Part shown: piece after piece, positions 1 through 8,455 of the stretch
Layout: the number at the start of each line of letters is the position of its first letter
Position numbering within the stretch: the stretch's first letter is position 1
Assembly (NCBI RefSeq): GCF_023146395.1
Contig: NZ_JAGLCD010000010.1
Coordinates: 62,001-126,000 of the forward strand
Direction: 5' to 3'
Origin: Aeromicrobium sp.
Lineage (GTDB): Bacteria; Actinomycetota; Actinomycetes; Propionibacteriales; Nocardioidaceae
DNA length: 64,000 nucleotides
The notes under the pieces: model-generated
Told to the model about the DNA's origin: nothing
Database searches by the model: none
The model's input: only the letters and a program-made list of their open reading frames with translations
Position numbers and translations under genes: made by a program

Positions 1-31
1 GCCCGACGGGGCGTGATGGCTCATGGCTAGG

Positions 32-44
32 TGTGATGTCCAGG
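32..44 (+). repeat. IS481 left terminal inverted repeat
   Basis: Thirteen bases TGTGATGTCCAGG, the exact reverse complement of 1113-1125. The following bases (GACGTTATTG) still resemble the inner side of the right repeat. Confidence 0.85.
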
Positions 45-134
45 GACGTTATTGTCGACCTGGGTGACGGGTGAAGGCCTCCTGTGGTGAGAGTGGAGCT
101 GTCTAGGAACCGCTTCACGCACCAGGAGGCCTTC

Positions 135-1130
135 GTGTCCCACGCTAACGCTGCTCTGACTCCTCGCGCCCGGTTGAGGCTCGCGAGACTGATCGTCGAG
201 GACGGCTGGTCACCCACGGCGGCGGCCAAGATGTTCATGGTCTCGGTGCCGACCGCCCGCAAGTGGGCCGCGAGGTTCCGGTCCGAGGGGCCCGCCGGGA
301 TGCTCGACCGCTCGAGCCGACCGCGGACGTGTCCGCATCGCACGCCCGAGGTGGTGAAGCGGCGGATCGTCGCGCTGCGATGGCGACGACGGCTTGGTCC
401 GGTGCAGATCGGTGGTCAACTCGGGGTCGCACCGTCCACCGTTCACGCCGTCCTGGTGCGTTGCCGGCTCAACCGGCTTAGTCACATCGACCGGGTCACC
501 GGCGAGCCGATCCGCCGTTACGAGCACCCGCACCCGGGGGCGATGATCCACGTCGACGTCACCAAGTTCGCGAACATCCCCCACGGAGGCGGGCACCGCT
601 TCGTCGGCCGCCAGCGAGGACGAGCCAACGCGATTGCCACCGCGACCAGAACCGGTGAGCGGAGCCCGACCTACCGGCCAGTCATCGGAACCGCATTCGT
701 GCACACCGTCATCGATGACCACTCTCGCGTCGCCTACGTCGAGATCTGCACCGATGAGAAGGCCGTCACCGCGATCGGAGTCCTGCGCCGGGCCGTGGCC
801 TGGTTCGCTGACCACGGCGTCACCGTCGAACGAGTGCTGTCCGACAACGGCAGCTGCTATCGCTCTCACCGCTGGCGCGAGGCCTGCAACGAGCTCGGGA
901 TCGTCCCGAAGAAGACCCGGCCTTACCGGCCCCAGACCAACGGCAAGATCGAACGCTTCCACCGCACCCTCGCCGACGGCTGGGCCTACGCCCGCTTCTA
1001 CTCCAACGAGAACGAACGCCGCTCAGCCCTGCCAGCCTGGATCCACTCCTACAATCACCACCGGACCCACTCCGCCATCGGCGGCCCACCCATCAGCAGG
1101 ATCAACAACCTGCCTGGACATCACAGATGA
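135..1130 (+). CDS. IS481-family transposase
   Basis: DDE transposase of 331 residues that would catalyse cut and strand transfer of its own element. An N-terminal helix-turn-helix region (about residues 10-60, with a leucine/arginine-rich Mu-C-like start) precedes an RNase H-fold rve core. The acidic triad is visible as D141 (HVDVTKF), D237 (SDNGSCY) and E273 (KIERFHRT), giving the D-35-E spacing expected of IS481. I chose the GTG at 135 because AGGAGG lies five bases upstream; an upstream GTG at 84 in the same frame has no such site. The frame is intact, so the element may still be mobile. The gene fills nearly the whole element and its last codons form the right terminal repeat. Confidence 0.93.
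   Translation: MSHANAALTPRARLRLARLIVEDGWSPTAAAKMFMVSVPTARKWAARFRSEGPAGMLDRSSRPRTCPHRTPEVVKRRIVALRWRRRLGPVQIGGQLGVAPSTVHAVLVRCRLNRLSHIDRVTGEPIRRYEHPHPGAMIHVDVTKFANIPHGGGHRFVGRQRGRANAIATATRTGERSPTYRPVIGTAFVHTVIDDHSRVAYVEICTDEKAVTAIGVLRRAVAWFADHGVTVERVLSDNGSCYRSHRWREACNELGIVPKKTRPYRPQTNGKIERFHRTLADGWAYARFYSNENERRSALPAWIHSYNHHRTHSAIGGPPISRINNLPGHHR
1113..1125 (-). repeat. IS481 right terminal inverted repeat
   Basis: CCTGGACATCACA, the exact reverse complement of 32-44. It lies inside the last codons of the transposase gene, so the stop codon at 1128-1130 is supplied by the target DNA. Confidence 0.85.
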
Positions 1131-1638
1131 GACACACCTGGCCCTCGAGCACATCGCACCTCAGCAGGAGACGAGCGGGTGGAACTCCGACTTTTACAGC
1201 GACAAGGAGATTGTCCACCGCCTTGGCAATCTGGTCCTCGCGCCCGGGGCTGCAAACGCTTCTCTTAGTTCGCGCCCGTGGACCGAGAAGAAGGTGCTGT
1301 ACTCGGCCCTCGGCGCGCCAAGCGCAGATGAGGCGAAGACGGTTCTCACCAATTCTGGGATCGTGTTCGCCCAGAGCACAGAGGATCTAGCAGCGCTGTC
1401 CCGGTACATGCCACATCTCCGCGCGTTGGGCCAGCGGGATGCGGAATGGGATCCAGTCTTTATGGACGACCGGGCCGAGGTATTGCTCCGGCTCGTGTAC
1501 TTGCGCCTGAAGGACTGGCTGGGGCTTACATGGTCGGAGTCGGCCACTGACCCGGTTGTGCAGGTGGCCGATGAGGAGGATGGCGACGTCGACGAGGACA
1601 GCCTGGGGGATGACCTGGACGCGCCGGTCGAACCGTAG
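1126..1638 (+). pseudogene. 3' remnant of a DUF262/DUF1524 (GmrSD-like) gene
   Basis: About 170 residues in frame from the edge of the IS481 element to TAG at 1636-1638, with no start of its own. The visible segment begins with LEHIAPQ, the H-x-x-P motif that opens DUF1524, an HNH-type nuclease domain at the C-terminus of GmrSD-like type IV restriction proteins. A tryptophan and an IVHRLGNLVLAPGAAN stretch follow, as in the family, then an acidic tail. The N-terminal DUF262 (ParB-like NTPase) part is missing and not present to the left within the window. Best read as a restriction or phage-defence gene broken by the insertion sequence. Family assignment rests on motif pattern only. Confidence 0.7.
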
Positions 1639-1725
1639 AAGGACGCCGTCGCCGCAGAGCGCTTGAGTGGGCTCGTTGGCGAGCTTGATCCGGCCGGTCC
1701 TGGCGTCCGCTAGCGAGGTGGTCCG

Positions 1726-3190
1726 TTAGCGCCGCGGGTCAGGGTCGTGGTTGCGGGCCCGGAAGCGGTTCGCGCGGTGCCACGCGAAGTACACCTCGCG
1801 GTTGCGGTTCCAGGCGGGTGCTCGCTTGCCGTGATGTTGCACGAACGTCAGCGCGTCGGCGGCGGCGAGCACCCGTCCATCCGAATCCACAGCGATATAG
1901 CCCTGCTCAAAGAGTGCGTCGCAGCCGAGCAAACAGGCGGGGAACGCAATGTGGGGGATGTCGAGGCGCTCGGCATCACTGCATGGTGACGGGGCTTGAT
2001 ATGCGCTGCGACGACCAGGATCTCCGGAACATCCCGCTCGCAGAGGCCGCAAGCGTGGAGACGAGAAGCATCGCCGGTACCGATTCCCAGCGCACCCCTC
2101 AGGATCGCTTGTTCGCGACGGGCCTTGCGCACCGACCACTGATCTGTCGGTCCGGAGAATGCTCTCATCCACCTCTGGATGTCGGATAGCTCCGCGTGCA
2201 CCGGGCTCTCGGTCTCGCTATTGAGGTTCTCAACGAAGAAGCCCAAGCGACGCAGCGGGTCGGCGACGTTGCGGCGGTCACCGCGGTACCCGGCATCGAC
2301 GTGGAAGCCTTTGGACGGCTCGTCGTCAATGCCGGTGACTTTAGCGGTGACCGACGCGGCGGCAGCTTGATTGAGCGCAGCAACTTCGGCGGGCTCTCGT
2401 TGGTCTTCGTCATCTGGCTCAGGGACCAAGCTGTCGAGGACGTTGCTCAGTTCCTCATCTTCGTCGGCGGTGATCCGCAGGAGCTTGCGCGCCTCAGCGA
2501 CATCGCTGTCCTGGATCTGTCGATCGGCCATCATGCGCTTGCGGTCCTCCGGGGCAGCCGTGAGCAACATGGTGAAGGCATCCGACAACGTGGGGACGTT
2601 CAGGAACTGAGCAAGCTGCCGACCGAGCGGGAACCAGTGTGGCTGGCCCGACGTGGGGTCGAGTTCGAGGTAGGCCGTACCGACGTTGACCGTGCGCCGC
2701 CCGCGCTTCTCTTGACGGCTAGCGATGAAGCAGACGGCGTCGTCGCGAGTCACCTCTGTGCCGTCGTAGTCATACTTCAGCTGCAGCTGATCGCAAACAA
2801 CCAGTTCGAGGCTTCTCAGAGCGGGCCGAACGCGGTTCTCGGCACTTGAGTTCTCCGCCCGCACCAGGGCGAACAGATACGGCTTGATGCCTTGGATGCG
2901 CTTGGCCACTTCGTCGTAAGTCGAATCGTGGTGCTCCCCGAACGGCAGCGCTGAGGTCTTACAGCGTCGTCGAGCCTGGTCAGGGACAGGTACCGAGTCA
3001 GCTTGGTGAGTCCGGCCTCGGCGGAAAGCAGCGGGCGCTGCTTATCGAAGGTGTCTCGCAGCAGCGGATCCTCTGCGTAGGGAGGCTGCGGAACGAAGCG
3101 GGTGCTGCCGTTCTGGCTGGCCAACAGCCGAACCGTGTCGGGCGCCGGGTGCGGTTCGACGTCATCACGCAGCACGTCGTGAAGTGTGCG
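1726..3190 (-). pseudogene. HNH endonuclease domain protein, two frameshifts and truncated 5' end
   Basis: Three overlapping frames together spell one protein. From about 3190 one frame reads through FVPQPPYAEDPLL and ends near TRYLSLTRLDDA; near 2962 the sense moves to a second frame beginning KTSALPFGEHHDSTYDEVAK and continuing to about 1983. There it carries ACGLCERDVPEILVVAAHIKPR, a C-x2-C zinc knuckle plus the AHIKPR start of an HNH nuclease. A one-base deficit near 1983 moves the remainder (ERLDIPHIAFPACLLGCDAL, then the IAVDSDG strand) into a third frame ending at 1726. Restoring one base gives a continuous HNH domain. The N-terminal portion is not recognised. The upstream end joins a MASE1 gene abruptly near 3190, so the 5' part is lost. 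An intact GTG at 2909 could in principle start a 353-residue product without the HNH end. Confidence 0.65.
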
Positions 3191-3852
3191 CTGGACCCAG
3201 CGAGCGCGCCGAGCTCCGCCAGGCGCGCGGTGGGGTACGGCCGCAACGGGAGCCCGCCGCGGTGTTGGAGGACTCGGTGTGTCAGCAGGATCCCGGTGGC
3301 TGCGACGGCGAGGGCGCCGCACACGTTGCGGCCCCACCACGTCAGGGTCGCCTCGACCGAGAAGAACCCGGTGATTGCCGCGAGTCCGGCGACTCCGATG
3401 GCGGTGCCGATCGCAGCGCCAGCGCTGATGGCAAGGATGAAACGGCTCAGCGTGGCGGGGTTGTCCAGGGTGCGGTGCTGCTCGCGGCCAGAAAGCTCAG
3501 GCGCCCAACGGTGGGTTAGGGCAACGATTGTGACCACTTGCACGACGTTGGCTACGACAAGGATCCCGGCGGCAGCAGGAGTTGATCCCGTGAGCCCGTT
3601 GACTGTGAACGTCGCGGCGGCGAGGAGCGCAACATCGGCCCAGGACCACCGCCCTTCAGGCCCGCCGAGGAACCACAACAACGCGACGCCGGCGGCCGGC
3701 CAGATGAGGGCGAGGGCTTGGTCGTCGACGATGGTGGCGCGCCCGACGAACCCGGCAGCGACGAACCCGGTGACGTAAGCGCCCCGGCGCAGCGCCGTTG
3801 CTCCGGATCCAGCGTGACGCTGGCTCGGGATGTTCGTGTCAGCCCAGGTCAC
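3190..3852 (-). pseudogene. Truncated MASE1-domain membrane sensor
   Basis: From a GTG at 3852 about 220 residues encode a hydrophobic multi-helix segment with ALIWPAAGVALLWFLGG, the signature of MASE1, an integral membrane sensor normally placed in front of GGDEF, EAL or histidine-kinase output domains. Further helices follow (GILVVANVVQVVTIVAL and FILAISAGAAIGTAIGVAGL). The output domain is absent: near 3190 the coding sense disappears and the DNA becomes the upstream part of the neighbouring HNH pseudogene in another frame. The reading frame itself stays open to 2998, giving a nonsense tail. Likely a deletion fusion of two unrelated genes. Junction position is accurate only to about 20 bases. 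Confidence 0.6.
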
Positions 3853-4528
3853 GGCTTCGCCGCTCGAAAGCTCACCAGCGCACCCACGTCAACGGTGCCA
3901 GTACGGGCGGTCGCGGTGGTCTCTGCAGGCGGCCTCACCCCCCTCACGGTACTGGCACCCAACGGCGCCTTCGCACTGCCGGCGACCTTCATCGTCGCGA
4001 GGCGTCGGCGGGATCGCTCGGCGCGGATGGCTGTACGACAGGCCCGGTATCGGACCTCGAGTACGACGTCTCGGCCCAGTAGTCCAGCACGTCTCGGACC
4101 TTGCTGCGGGGTGTACTCGACCACCGACAGGCCATCGTCGCGGCCTGTAGACGGCGGCAGCGTTGAGGCTCCTCAGCCGGGCGCGGGTCTCGCGCGCGGG
4201 CCCGCTCGGCGGCGCACCGCCTCGGCGCGGTTGCTTCCGCAGCGAGTCCTGACAGCGCGGTGGTCGGGATCCGCTGTGTACGCGCTGCGCTGTCTCTGGG
4301 GCTGCGTCCGAAGTCTGCTAGGCCTTGCGCGTGGGGAAGCGCATCGCCAGCATGCGGCTTGATTGTCGAATGAGCCCACTGCATAGCCGCTGAGGCTGGC
4401 ATCGGGTGGTGGTAGTGGGCCGGTGATCACCCACCCGGACGATCGCGACGACCTTGTGCTGTTGCAGGAGACTACAGTCGGTCTCATGTCTTGCCATTCA
4501 GTCACTTGACCGGACTACCATCGTCCGG
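3853..4528. other. No confident gene
   Basis: Several open frames cross this 676-bp stretch on both strands (for example 3849-4124 and 3989-4402 on the minus strand), but none shows a recognisable domain, a good ribosome-binding site or credible codon use. It lies within the decayed region and is best regarded as degraded DNA. Confidence 0.5.
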
Positions 4529-4987
4529 GTGACTGATGCCTGGCCCGCGGGATCCGTTGACGTTGTTGTGACGGAGATCATCGAACGGCCGTCCGCAGTG
4601 GTGGCTGCCTACATGACCGACCCCGCTCGGGCTCCGGAGTGGTATGCAAACATCGCGGCCGTGGCGTGGAAGGCGCCGCTACCCCTGCAGGTCGGGACCG
4701 AGGGCGCCTTCGTAGCTCGCTTCCTCGGCAGGGAGCTCCGCTACACCTACGAGGTCATCGAGGACACGCCCGTATCGCTCGTGATGCGTACGGCCCAGGG
4801 CCCCTTCCCGATGGAGACCAGCTATCGCTATGAGCCTCTGCCCGACGGCTCGACCGCAGTTACATTGCGGAACCGAGGTGCCCCTTAGGGCTTCTCCTGG
4901 TTTATGGCGCCATTTGTCCGGATCGCGATGCGACGTGCCGCCACGAGAAACCTCGCAGCACTCAAGAGGATCCTCGAGGATGCCTAG
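4529..4987 (+). pseudogene. SRPBCC-family protein gene with internal TAG
   Basis: From GTG 4529 the frame encodes an SRPBCC (START-like ligand-binding) protein, with EIIERPSAVVAAYMTDP, an EWYANI strand and FLGRELRYTYEVIEDTPV. Translation meets TAG at 4886-4888, yet the same frame continues with GFSWFMAPFVRIAMRRAATR and LAALKRILEDA to TAG at 4985. That is exactly the C-terminal helix expected in this family (PF-x-A-M-R-R-A-N...LA-LK-x-LE), so one codon, probably arginine, has become an amber stop. Full length would be about 152 residues. The downstream end overlaps the start of a TetR gene, which carries the same kind of lesion. Could also be a base-call error. Confidence 0.75.
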
Positions 4988-5234
4988 CCTCGGCGTTGAC
5001 GCACTGCTGGACGCGGCCGAGAGGGAGTTTGCAGGCGGTGGCTTTGACGGCGGCTCGCTCCGCTCGATCATGCGGGAGGCGGACGCCGATCCCGGCGCGA
5101 TCTACTAGCACTTCGGGGGATGGCAGGCACTGGCGGAGACGGTACTCGACCGCGTCCTGGCGCCGCTGAACGCCCGCCGGATCCAGATGCTCACGGAAGC
5201 CGGGCCTGGTGAACTCCAGAGCTGCCGCGTCTGA
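4980..5234 (+). pseudogene. TetR-family regulator gene with internal TAG
   Basis: ATG 4980 lies inside the last codons of the SRPBCC gene. The frame encodes a TetR-type helix-turn-helix, with ALLDAAEREFAGGGFDGGSL then READADPGAIY, and stops at TAG 5106-5108. The next in-frame codons read HFGGWQALAETVLDRVLAPL, so the stop sits where the family has the second tyrosine of the Y-x-HF recognition helix. Even with the stop read through, the frame ends at TGA 5232, about 85 residues, well short of the usual 190-220. The gene is therefore dead by more than one lesion, and with the preceding gene it marks a decayed SRPBCC-tetR operon. Confidence 0.75.
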
Positions 5235-5270
5235 ACCTAACGGAGCAGCACGCAGAGGGGTGAATGTCCC

Positions 5271-5630
5271 TCACCTACGTTTCTGGGAGGCTGGGCCGGC
5301 GTGGTCACAGGCGCGGCCGTCTGGGGTGAACCGCGACGTCGGCTTGACCTTCGCCCGCGTCATCAGATCTGTGTCGCGCTGCTCGCCGTCCGGTGAGCTC
5401 GCGGAGCTCGTTTGAGCTCCGTAGCCACCGTTGGCCAGCCGCGCCCGACGCCTCGAGGTAGTTGCGTCGGCGTTCACGCCGAGACCGCGGACAAGGCGGT
5501 TCATGAAGTTGAAGAGGGCGTACACCGAGACGGCATCGTTGAGGACCTTCTCAGACCATCCCGCGTCGAGCACAAGCTCCGCGTTGCCGGGGTCATGCGA
5601 TCTGGCATGGACGTGAGCTTGGGGCGCGGG
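5271..5630 (-). pseudogene. 3' fragment of an AhpD/peroxidase-related gene
   Basis: On the minus strand the frame through HDPGNAELVLDAGWSEK and ALFNFMNRLVRGLGVNADA matches the C-terminal half of the carboxymuconolactone decarboxylase/AhpD-like peroxidase-related family, where an LFNFMNR helix followed by a G-V end is typical. The catalytic C-x-x-C half that should precede it is missing: upstream of about 5630 the similarity stops and the idi gene ends at 5670. No start codon fits. A truncated relic. Confidence 0.55.
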
Positions 5631-5669
5631 CTGGGGCGGCGATACTGGCCTTGTCGTGACTTGCTGATC

Positions 5670-6287
5670 TCATGGATGCTGCGCGGCTGGCGGCAGGGCG
5701 TCGCGTGCGACGGCGATCGCGGAGGCCGGGTCGGCGGGGAGCTGCCGGATCTGCTCGCGGCACCAGGTAGAGACCGCTCGCGACCCGGACAGGACGGCGT
5801 GGCGGAAAGTTGGCCAGGACTCCCAGCACGCGTCGGCGACCTCCTCGGGGTCGGGCTGCACGGCCGCCGGGTTGGTGACGCGGGCCGCGAAGACCGGGCA
5901 CATCTCGTTCTCCATGACGCCGTCCTGCTCGGCGACGTAGCGGAACGCCGGCAGCAGCAGCCGTAGATCCTCGATCTCGACGGCCAGTTCCTGCCGCACG
6001 CGTCGGCGTACGGCGTCATCGAGGGCCTCCCCGGGCGCCGGGTGGCCGCAGCAGGCGTTGGTCCACACGCCGGCGAAGGTGTGCTTGTGCAGGGCCCGAC
6101 GCGTGATCAGGACACGGCCGTCGTCGTCGAAGAGGTAGCAGGAGAATGCCAGGTGCAGCGGGGTGTCGGCGTGATGGACCGACCGCTTGTCCATGATCCC
6201 GATGGCGTGGCCGTCATCGTCGAGGAGCACGACGGCCTCTGACTGGGTGGGGGCCGCGATGCCAGGGCGTTCGGGGTCGGTGGTCAT
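5670..6287 (-). CDS. idi: Isopentenyl-diphosphate delta-isomerase, type I
   Basis: Nudix-fold isomerase of 205 residues interconverting IPP and DMAPP in the cytoplasm, supplying the prenyl starter for the carotenoid genes upstream in the same operon. The family signature TNACCGHP (catalytic cysteine) lies near residue 79-86, preceded by LAFSCYLFDDDGRVLITRRA; the second catalytic region NEMCPVF with the metal-binding glutamates lies near residue 125. Length is normal for the type I enzyme. The ATG at 6287 overlaps the TGA of the preceding ORF (ATGA, 6284-6287), which implies translational coupling. It is the last gene of the leftward operon, followed only by the AhpD relic. Confidence 0.97.
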   Translation of the reverse strand: MTTDPERPGIAAPTQSEAVVLLDDDGHAIGIMDKRSVHHADTPLHLAFSCYLFDDDGRVLITRRALHKHTFAGVWTNACCGHPAPGEALDDAVRRRVRQELAVEIEDLRLLLPAFRYVAEQDGVMENEMCPVFAARVTNPAAVQPDPEEVADACWESWPTFRHAVLSGSRAVSTWCREQIRQLPADPASAIAVARDALPPAAQHP

Positions 6288-6712
6288 GTCGGTACCTCGA
6301 TCGGTCGGGAGGGCTGGTTGACGGTGACGCTGAAGAGCCTCGGGACGCGGTGGGCAATGGGCACGAGGGGTCGGCGCACGGGTGCGTGCCGCGTGCAGCT
6401 CAGCAGGGCGCGGGTGAGGTGCTCCTGACGCAGCGTGGGCCGGCGCGCGACGCGGTGGTCGCCCTCGCTGCGGCCGGCAGCGAGGCCGGCGACGGACCGA
6501 TGCGGCGGCCCGAGGGAGATCCGCTCGCCGGTGACGGCACCGACGTACCCGCCTGCCTCGATGGCTGTCCGGCCGGGGGAGCGGGCTCGGGCGTGCTGTC
6601 GCAGCGGCCGGCTTTCCTCACGCCGGTAGGACGACCTGAGGCGCGCATCGGGCGCGAGGACGTCGGCCAGCACGTCCTCCAACCGCATGCCACGCTCGAC
6701 GAGGACGTCCAA
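6284..6712 (-). CDS. Hypothetical protein within the carotenoid operon
   Basis: A 142-residue arginine-rich frame between the acyltransferase and idi. No domain recognised. It starts at a TTG (6712), or at an ATG eight codons later, 92 bases after the acyltransferase stop. Its TGA forms an ATGA overlap with the idi start, a coupling seen at many junctions of this operon and the best argument that it is translated. Composition (many R, P, S, T) is also compatible with a degraded gene or a chance open frame in G+C-rich DNA. No membrane segment is evident. Confidence 0.4.
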   Translation of the reverse strand: MDVLVERGMRLEDVLADVLAPDARLRSSYRREESRPLRQHARARSPGRTAIEAGGYVGAVTGERISLGPPHRSVAGLAAGRSEGDHRVARRPTLRQEHLTRALLSCTRHAPVRRPLVPIAHRVPRLFSVTVNQPSRPIEVPT

Positions 6713-6803
6713 GCTCGACCAGGGTTGACGGCGACGCGAGTCAGTGGGCTTCCCTCGGTCGCCGCGGTCGGAGCGTGAACCGTGCGTCGCTGAGCCTCGG
6801 TCG

Positions 6804-7304
6804 TCACCGCGGGCTCCCGCGGCGATGGAGGCGGGCGAGGAGTGCCTGGGTGCGGAAGCGGTTGTGGCGTTGGATCATGATGAACGGCATGTTCACCAAG
6901 ACTCCGTAGGAGACCAGCAGCGCCGAGGCGAGCGGCGGGTTCCACAGGAGGAACAGCGGCGAGCAGAGCATCGCCCACCAGTGGCCGAGCTCGGCGCGGC
7001 GGGTCTCGCGCACGAAGACCTCGAGCCCGGCGGCGTCGCGGGAGGGCAGCTCGCGCTTGCTGACGCCTCCCTCGAACAGCGCGCCGGCCTCGGGCAGTCG
7101 GTCCTTCCATCGGTGAATGCGGAGCCGTCGGCGATAGAACCGCCCGCCGTCCTCGAAGTGTCGGGGCCGCATCAGCCAGCCGTCGCGAGCGAGCCGTCGT
7201 GCCGGGAGCCGGTGCGCGGCGTAGCCGGTGGCCGCATGGAAAAGGCCCCAGGCCAGGACGTCGAGGACGACCGTGAGCCACTGCGGCATGACGAGGCGGA
7301 GCAT
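6804..7304 (-). CDS. CrtO-type carotenoid glycoside acyltransferase
   Basis: Membrane protein of 166 residues matching glycosyl-4,4'-diaponeurosporenoate acyltransferase, the CrtO that esterifies the sugar of staphyloxanthin with a fatty acid. Family landmarks are visible: FEDGGRFYRRRLRIHRWKDR, the ETRRAELGHWW motif, and near the end VNMPFIMIQRHNRFR followed by RRG. Hydrophobic segments flank the central motif. I start at ATG 7304, which overlaps the TGA of the glycosyltransferase (ATGA, 7303-7306 region); the open frame extends further upstream but only antisense to that gene. In this operon it should acylate a glycosylated C40 carotenoid rather than a C30 acid. Substrate is inference. Confidence 0.88.
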   Translation of the reverse strand: MLRLVMPQWLTVVLDVLAWGLFHAATGYAAHRLPARRLARDGWLMRPRHFEDGGRFYRRRLRIHRWKDRLPEAGALFEGGVSKRELPSRDAAGLEVFVRETRRAELGHWWAMLCSPLFLLWNPPLASALLVSYGVLVNMPFIMIQRHNRFRTQALLARLHRRGSPR

Positions 7305-8455
7305 CAGGCCACCCCTCCCGAGGGCCCGTCCGGCGACGGTGCGCCGTCGCGTCGCAGGTCGACGGGCCGGCCGCGCCAGAGCACTGAGCGACGTACGACG
7401 GTCAGCGCCGCCGAGCGCGCGAAGACGAGATCGAAGAACAGCAGCGGCAGCGGGAAGGCTGCCCACGTCCACCAGGCGAAGGAGCCGGCATGCCGCAGCA
7501 CGCCGCGCAGCCCGAGCGCGAGGCCGACCCAGCCGGCCACCCAGACCAGGGGCGCCCCGGCCGCGAGCGATGACCCGGTCAGGGAGAGGACGGTGCCGAC
7601 CACGACTGCGTGGAGTGCGCTGATCCAGAGCACCGTCGCGAGCGCAGCGCGCAGCCCGCACGCGGCGGCACCGGAGGCGATGTTCTTCGTCCAGCCCGAC
7701 ACCAGCTGCCCCAGGCCGCCGGGGTAGCTGCGCATGGTGACAGCCTGCCCGCCGAGCGCGCAGGTGACGGGAAGACCGGCGTCGTCGTACGCCACCGCGA
7801 GGCTAACGTCGTCGAGGATCTCTGCGCGGACCGTGGCGTGGCCGCCGACCCGCTGGTAGTCGGTGCGGGTGGTCAACAGACACGGGCCGAACGCCATCGG
7901 GCGGGCGGACGGTCGCCCGGTGAAGGCCCCGCTCGCGAGGAGCGCCACGGCGTTGAAGACCGCTGAGAGATGCTCGTAGCAGCGGACCACCCGGTGGTGC
8001 GGCTGCACCGAGATCAGCCCGCCGTGCGCGGCGTGCAGTCGCAGCAGCCCGCCAAGCGCATCGGTGGCGAGCACGGTGTCGGCGTCGAGGAAGAGCAGGA
8101 CGTCGCCGGTGGTGATCGAGGCACCCGTGTGGCAGGCCCACGCCTTGCCGGTCCACCCGGCTGGCGGCGTGCCAGCCGGGACCACGCGGGCGCGCGCCGC
8201 CCGGCCGATCGCGGCTGTCCGGTCGCGCGAGCCGTCGTCGACGACCACCACCTCAGCGACCGGGCCTGCGGAGGCGGCCAGCGAGGCCAGCAACGCTGGC
8301 AGCGTCGCCTCCTCGTCGCGCGCGGGGACGATGACTGAGATTGTCGGCGGGGCGACCGAAGAGGGCTCGGTCGTCAGCTCGCGCGGGACGCGCAGCAGCC
8401 ACCACGGCACGGCCGTCGCAGCCGTCACCAGCATGAGGACCAGGAGGTTAGCCAC
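7304..8455 (-). CDS. CrtQ-like family 2 glycosyltransferase
   Basis: Membrane-anchored GT2 enzyme of 383 residues, like CrtQ, which attaches glucose to the carotenoid acid in staphyloxanthin synthesis. An N-terminal helix (residues 1-20) is followed by the nucleotide-sugar fold: TISVIVPARDEE, VVVVDDGSRD and the D-x-D equivalent LFLDADT (about residues 40-125), then EILDDVSLA and a GWTKN motif, and three or four C-terminal helices. The GTG at 8455 overlaps the P450 end by eight bases. Immediate coupling to the CrtO-like acyltransferase supports a glycosylation-then-acylation order. Acceptor specificity cannot be read from sequence. Confidence 0.88.
   Translation of the reverse strand: MANLLVLMLVTAATAVPWWLLRVPRELTTEPSSVAPPTISVIVPARDEEATLPALLASLAASAGPVAEVVVVDDGSRDRTAAIGRAARARVVPAGTPPAGWTGKAWACHTGASITTGDVLLFLDADTVLATDALGGLLRLHAAHGGLISVQPHHRVVRCYEHLSAVFNAVALLASGAFTGRPSARPMAFGPCLLTTRTDYQRVGGHATVRAEILDDVSLAVAYDDAGLPVTCALGGQAVTMRSYPGGLGQLVSGWTKNIASGAAACGLRAALATVLWISALHAVVVGTVLSLTGSSLAAGAPLVWVAGWVGLALGLRGVLRHAGSFAWWTWAAFPLPLLFFDLVFARSAALTVVRRSVLWRGRPVDLRRDGAPSPDGPSGGVA

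Larger units (their letters stand above)
32..1125 (+). mobile_element. IS481-family insertion sequence
   Basis: An insertion sequence of about 1.09 kb bounded by terminal inverted repeats. The left end reads TGTGATGTCCAGG (32-44) and its exact complement ends the element at 1125; similarity continues imperfectly inward to about 24 bp. TGT...ACA ends and a single DDE transposase gene are typical of IS481. I see no clear target-site duplication in the bases next to 32 and 1125. A coding remnant continues in frame directly from 1126, so the copy appears to have landed inside a DUF262/DUF1524 gene. The transposase stop codon lies just outside the right repeat. Confidence 0.85.

Noticed and set aside
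1127-1638. A longer ORF from 634 fusing antisense-frame transposase sequence to the DUF1524 remnant
   Set aside because: The first 160 codons are an off-frame reading of the transposase; only the part after 1126 has family similarity.
3849-4402. Minus-strand ORFs of 91 and 137 codons
   Set aside because: No domain, poor start context and composition typical of chance open frames in G+C-rich DNA.
4529-5234. Amber codon reassignment or pyrrolysine-type recoding
   Set aside because: TAG is also used as an ordinary stop nearby (for example 4985 and 1636), and the TetR frame remains truncated even if read through.
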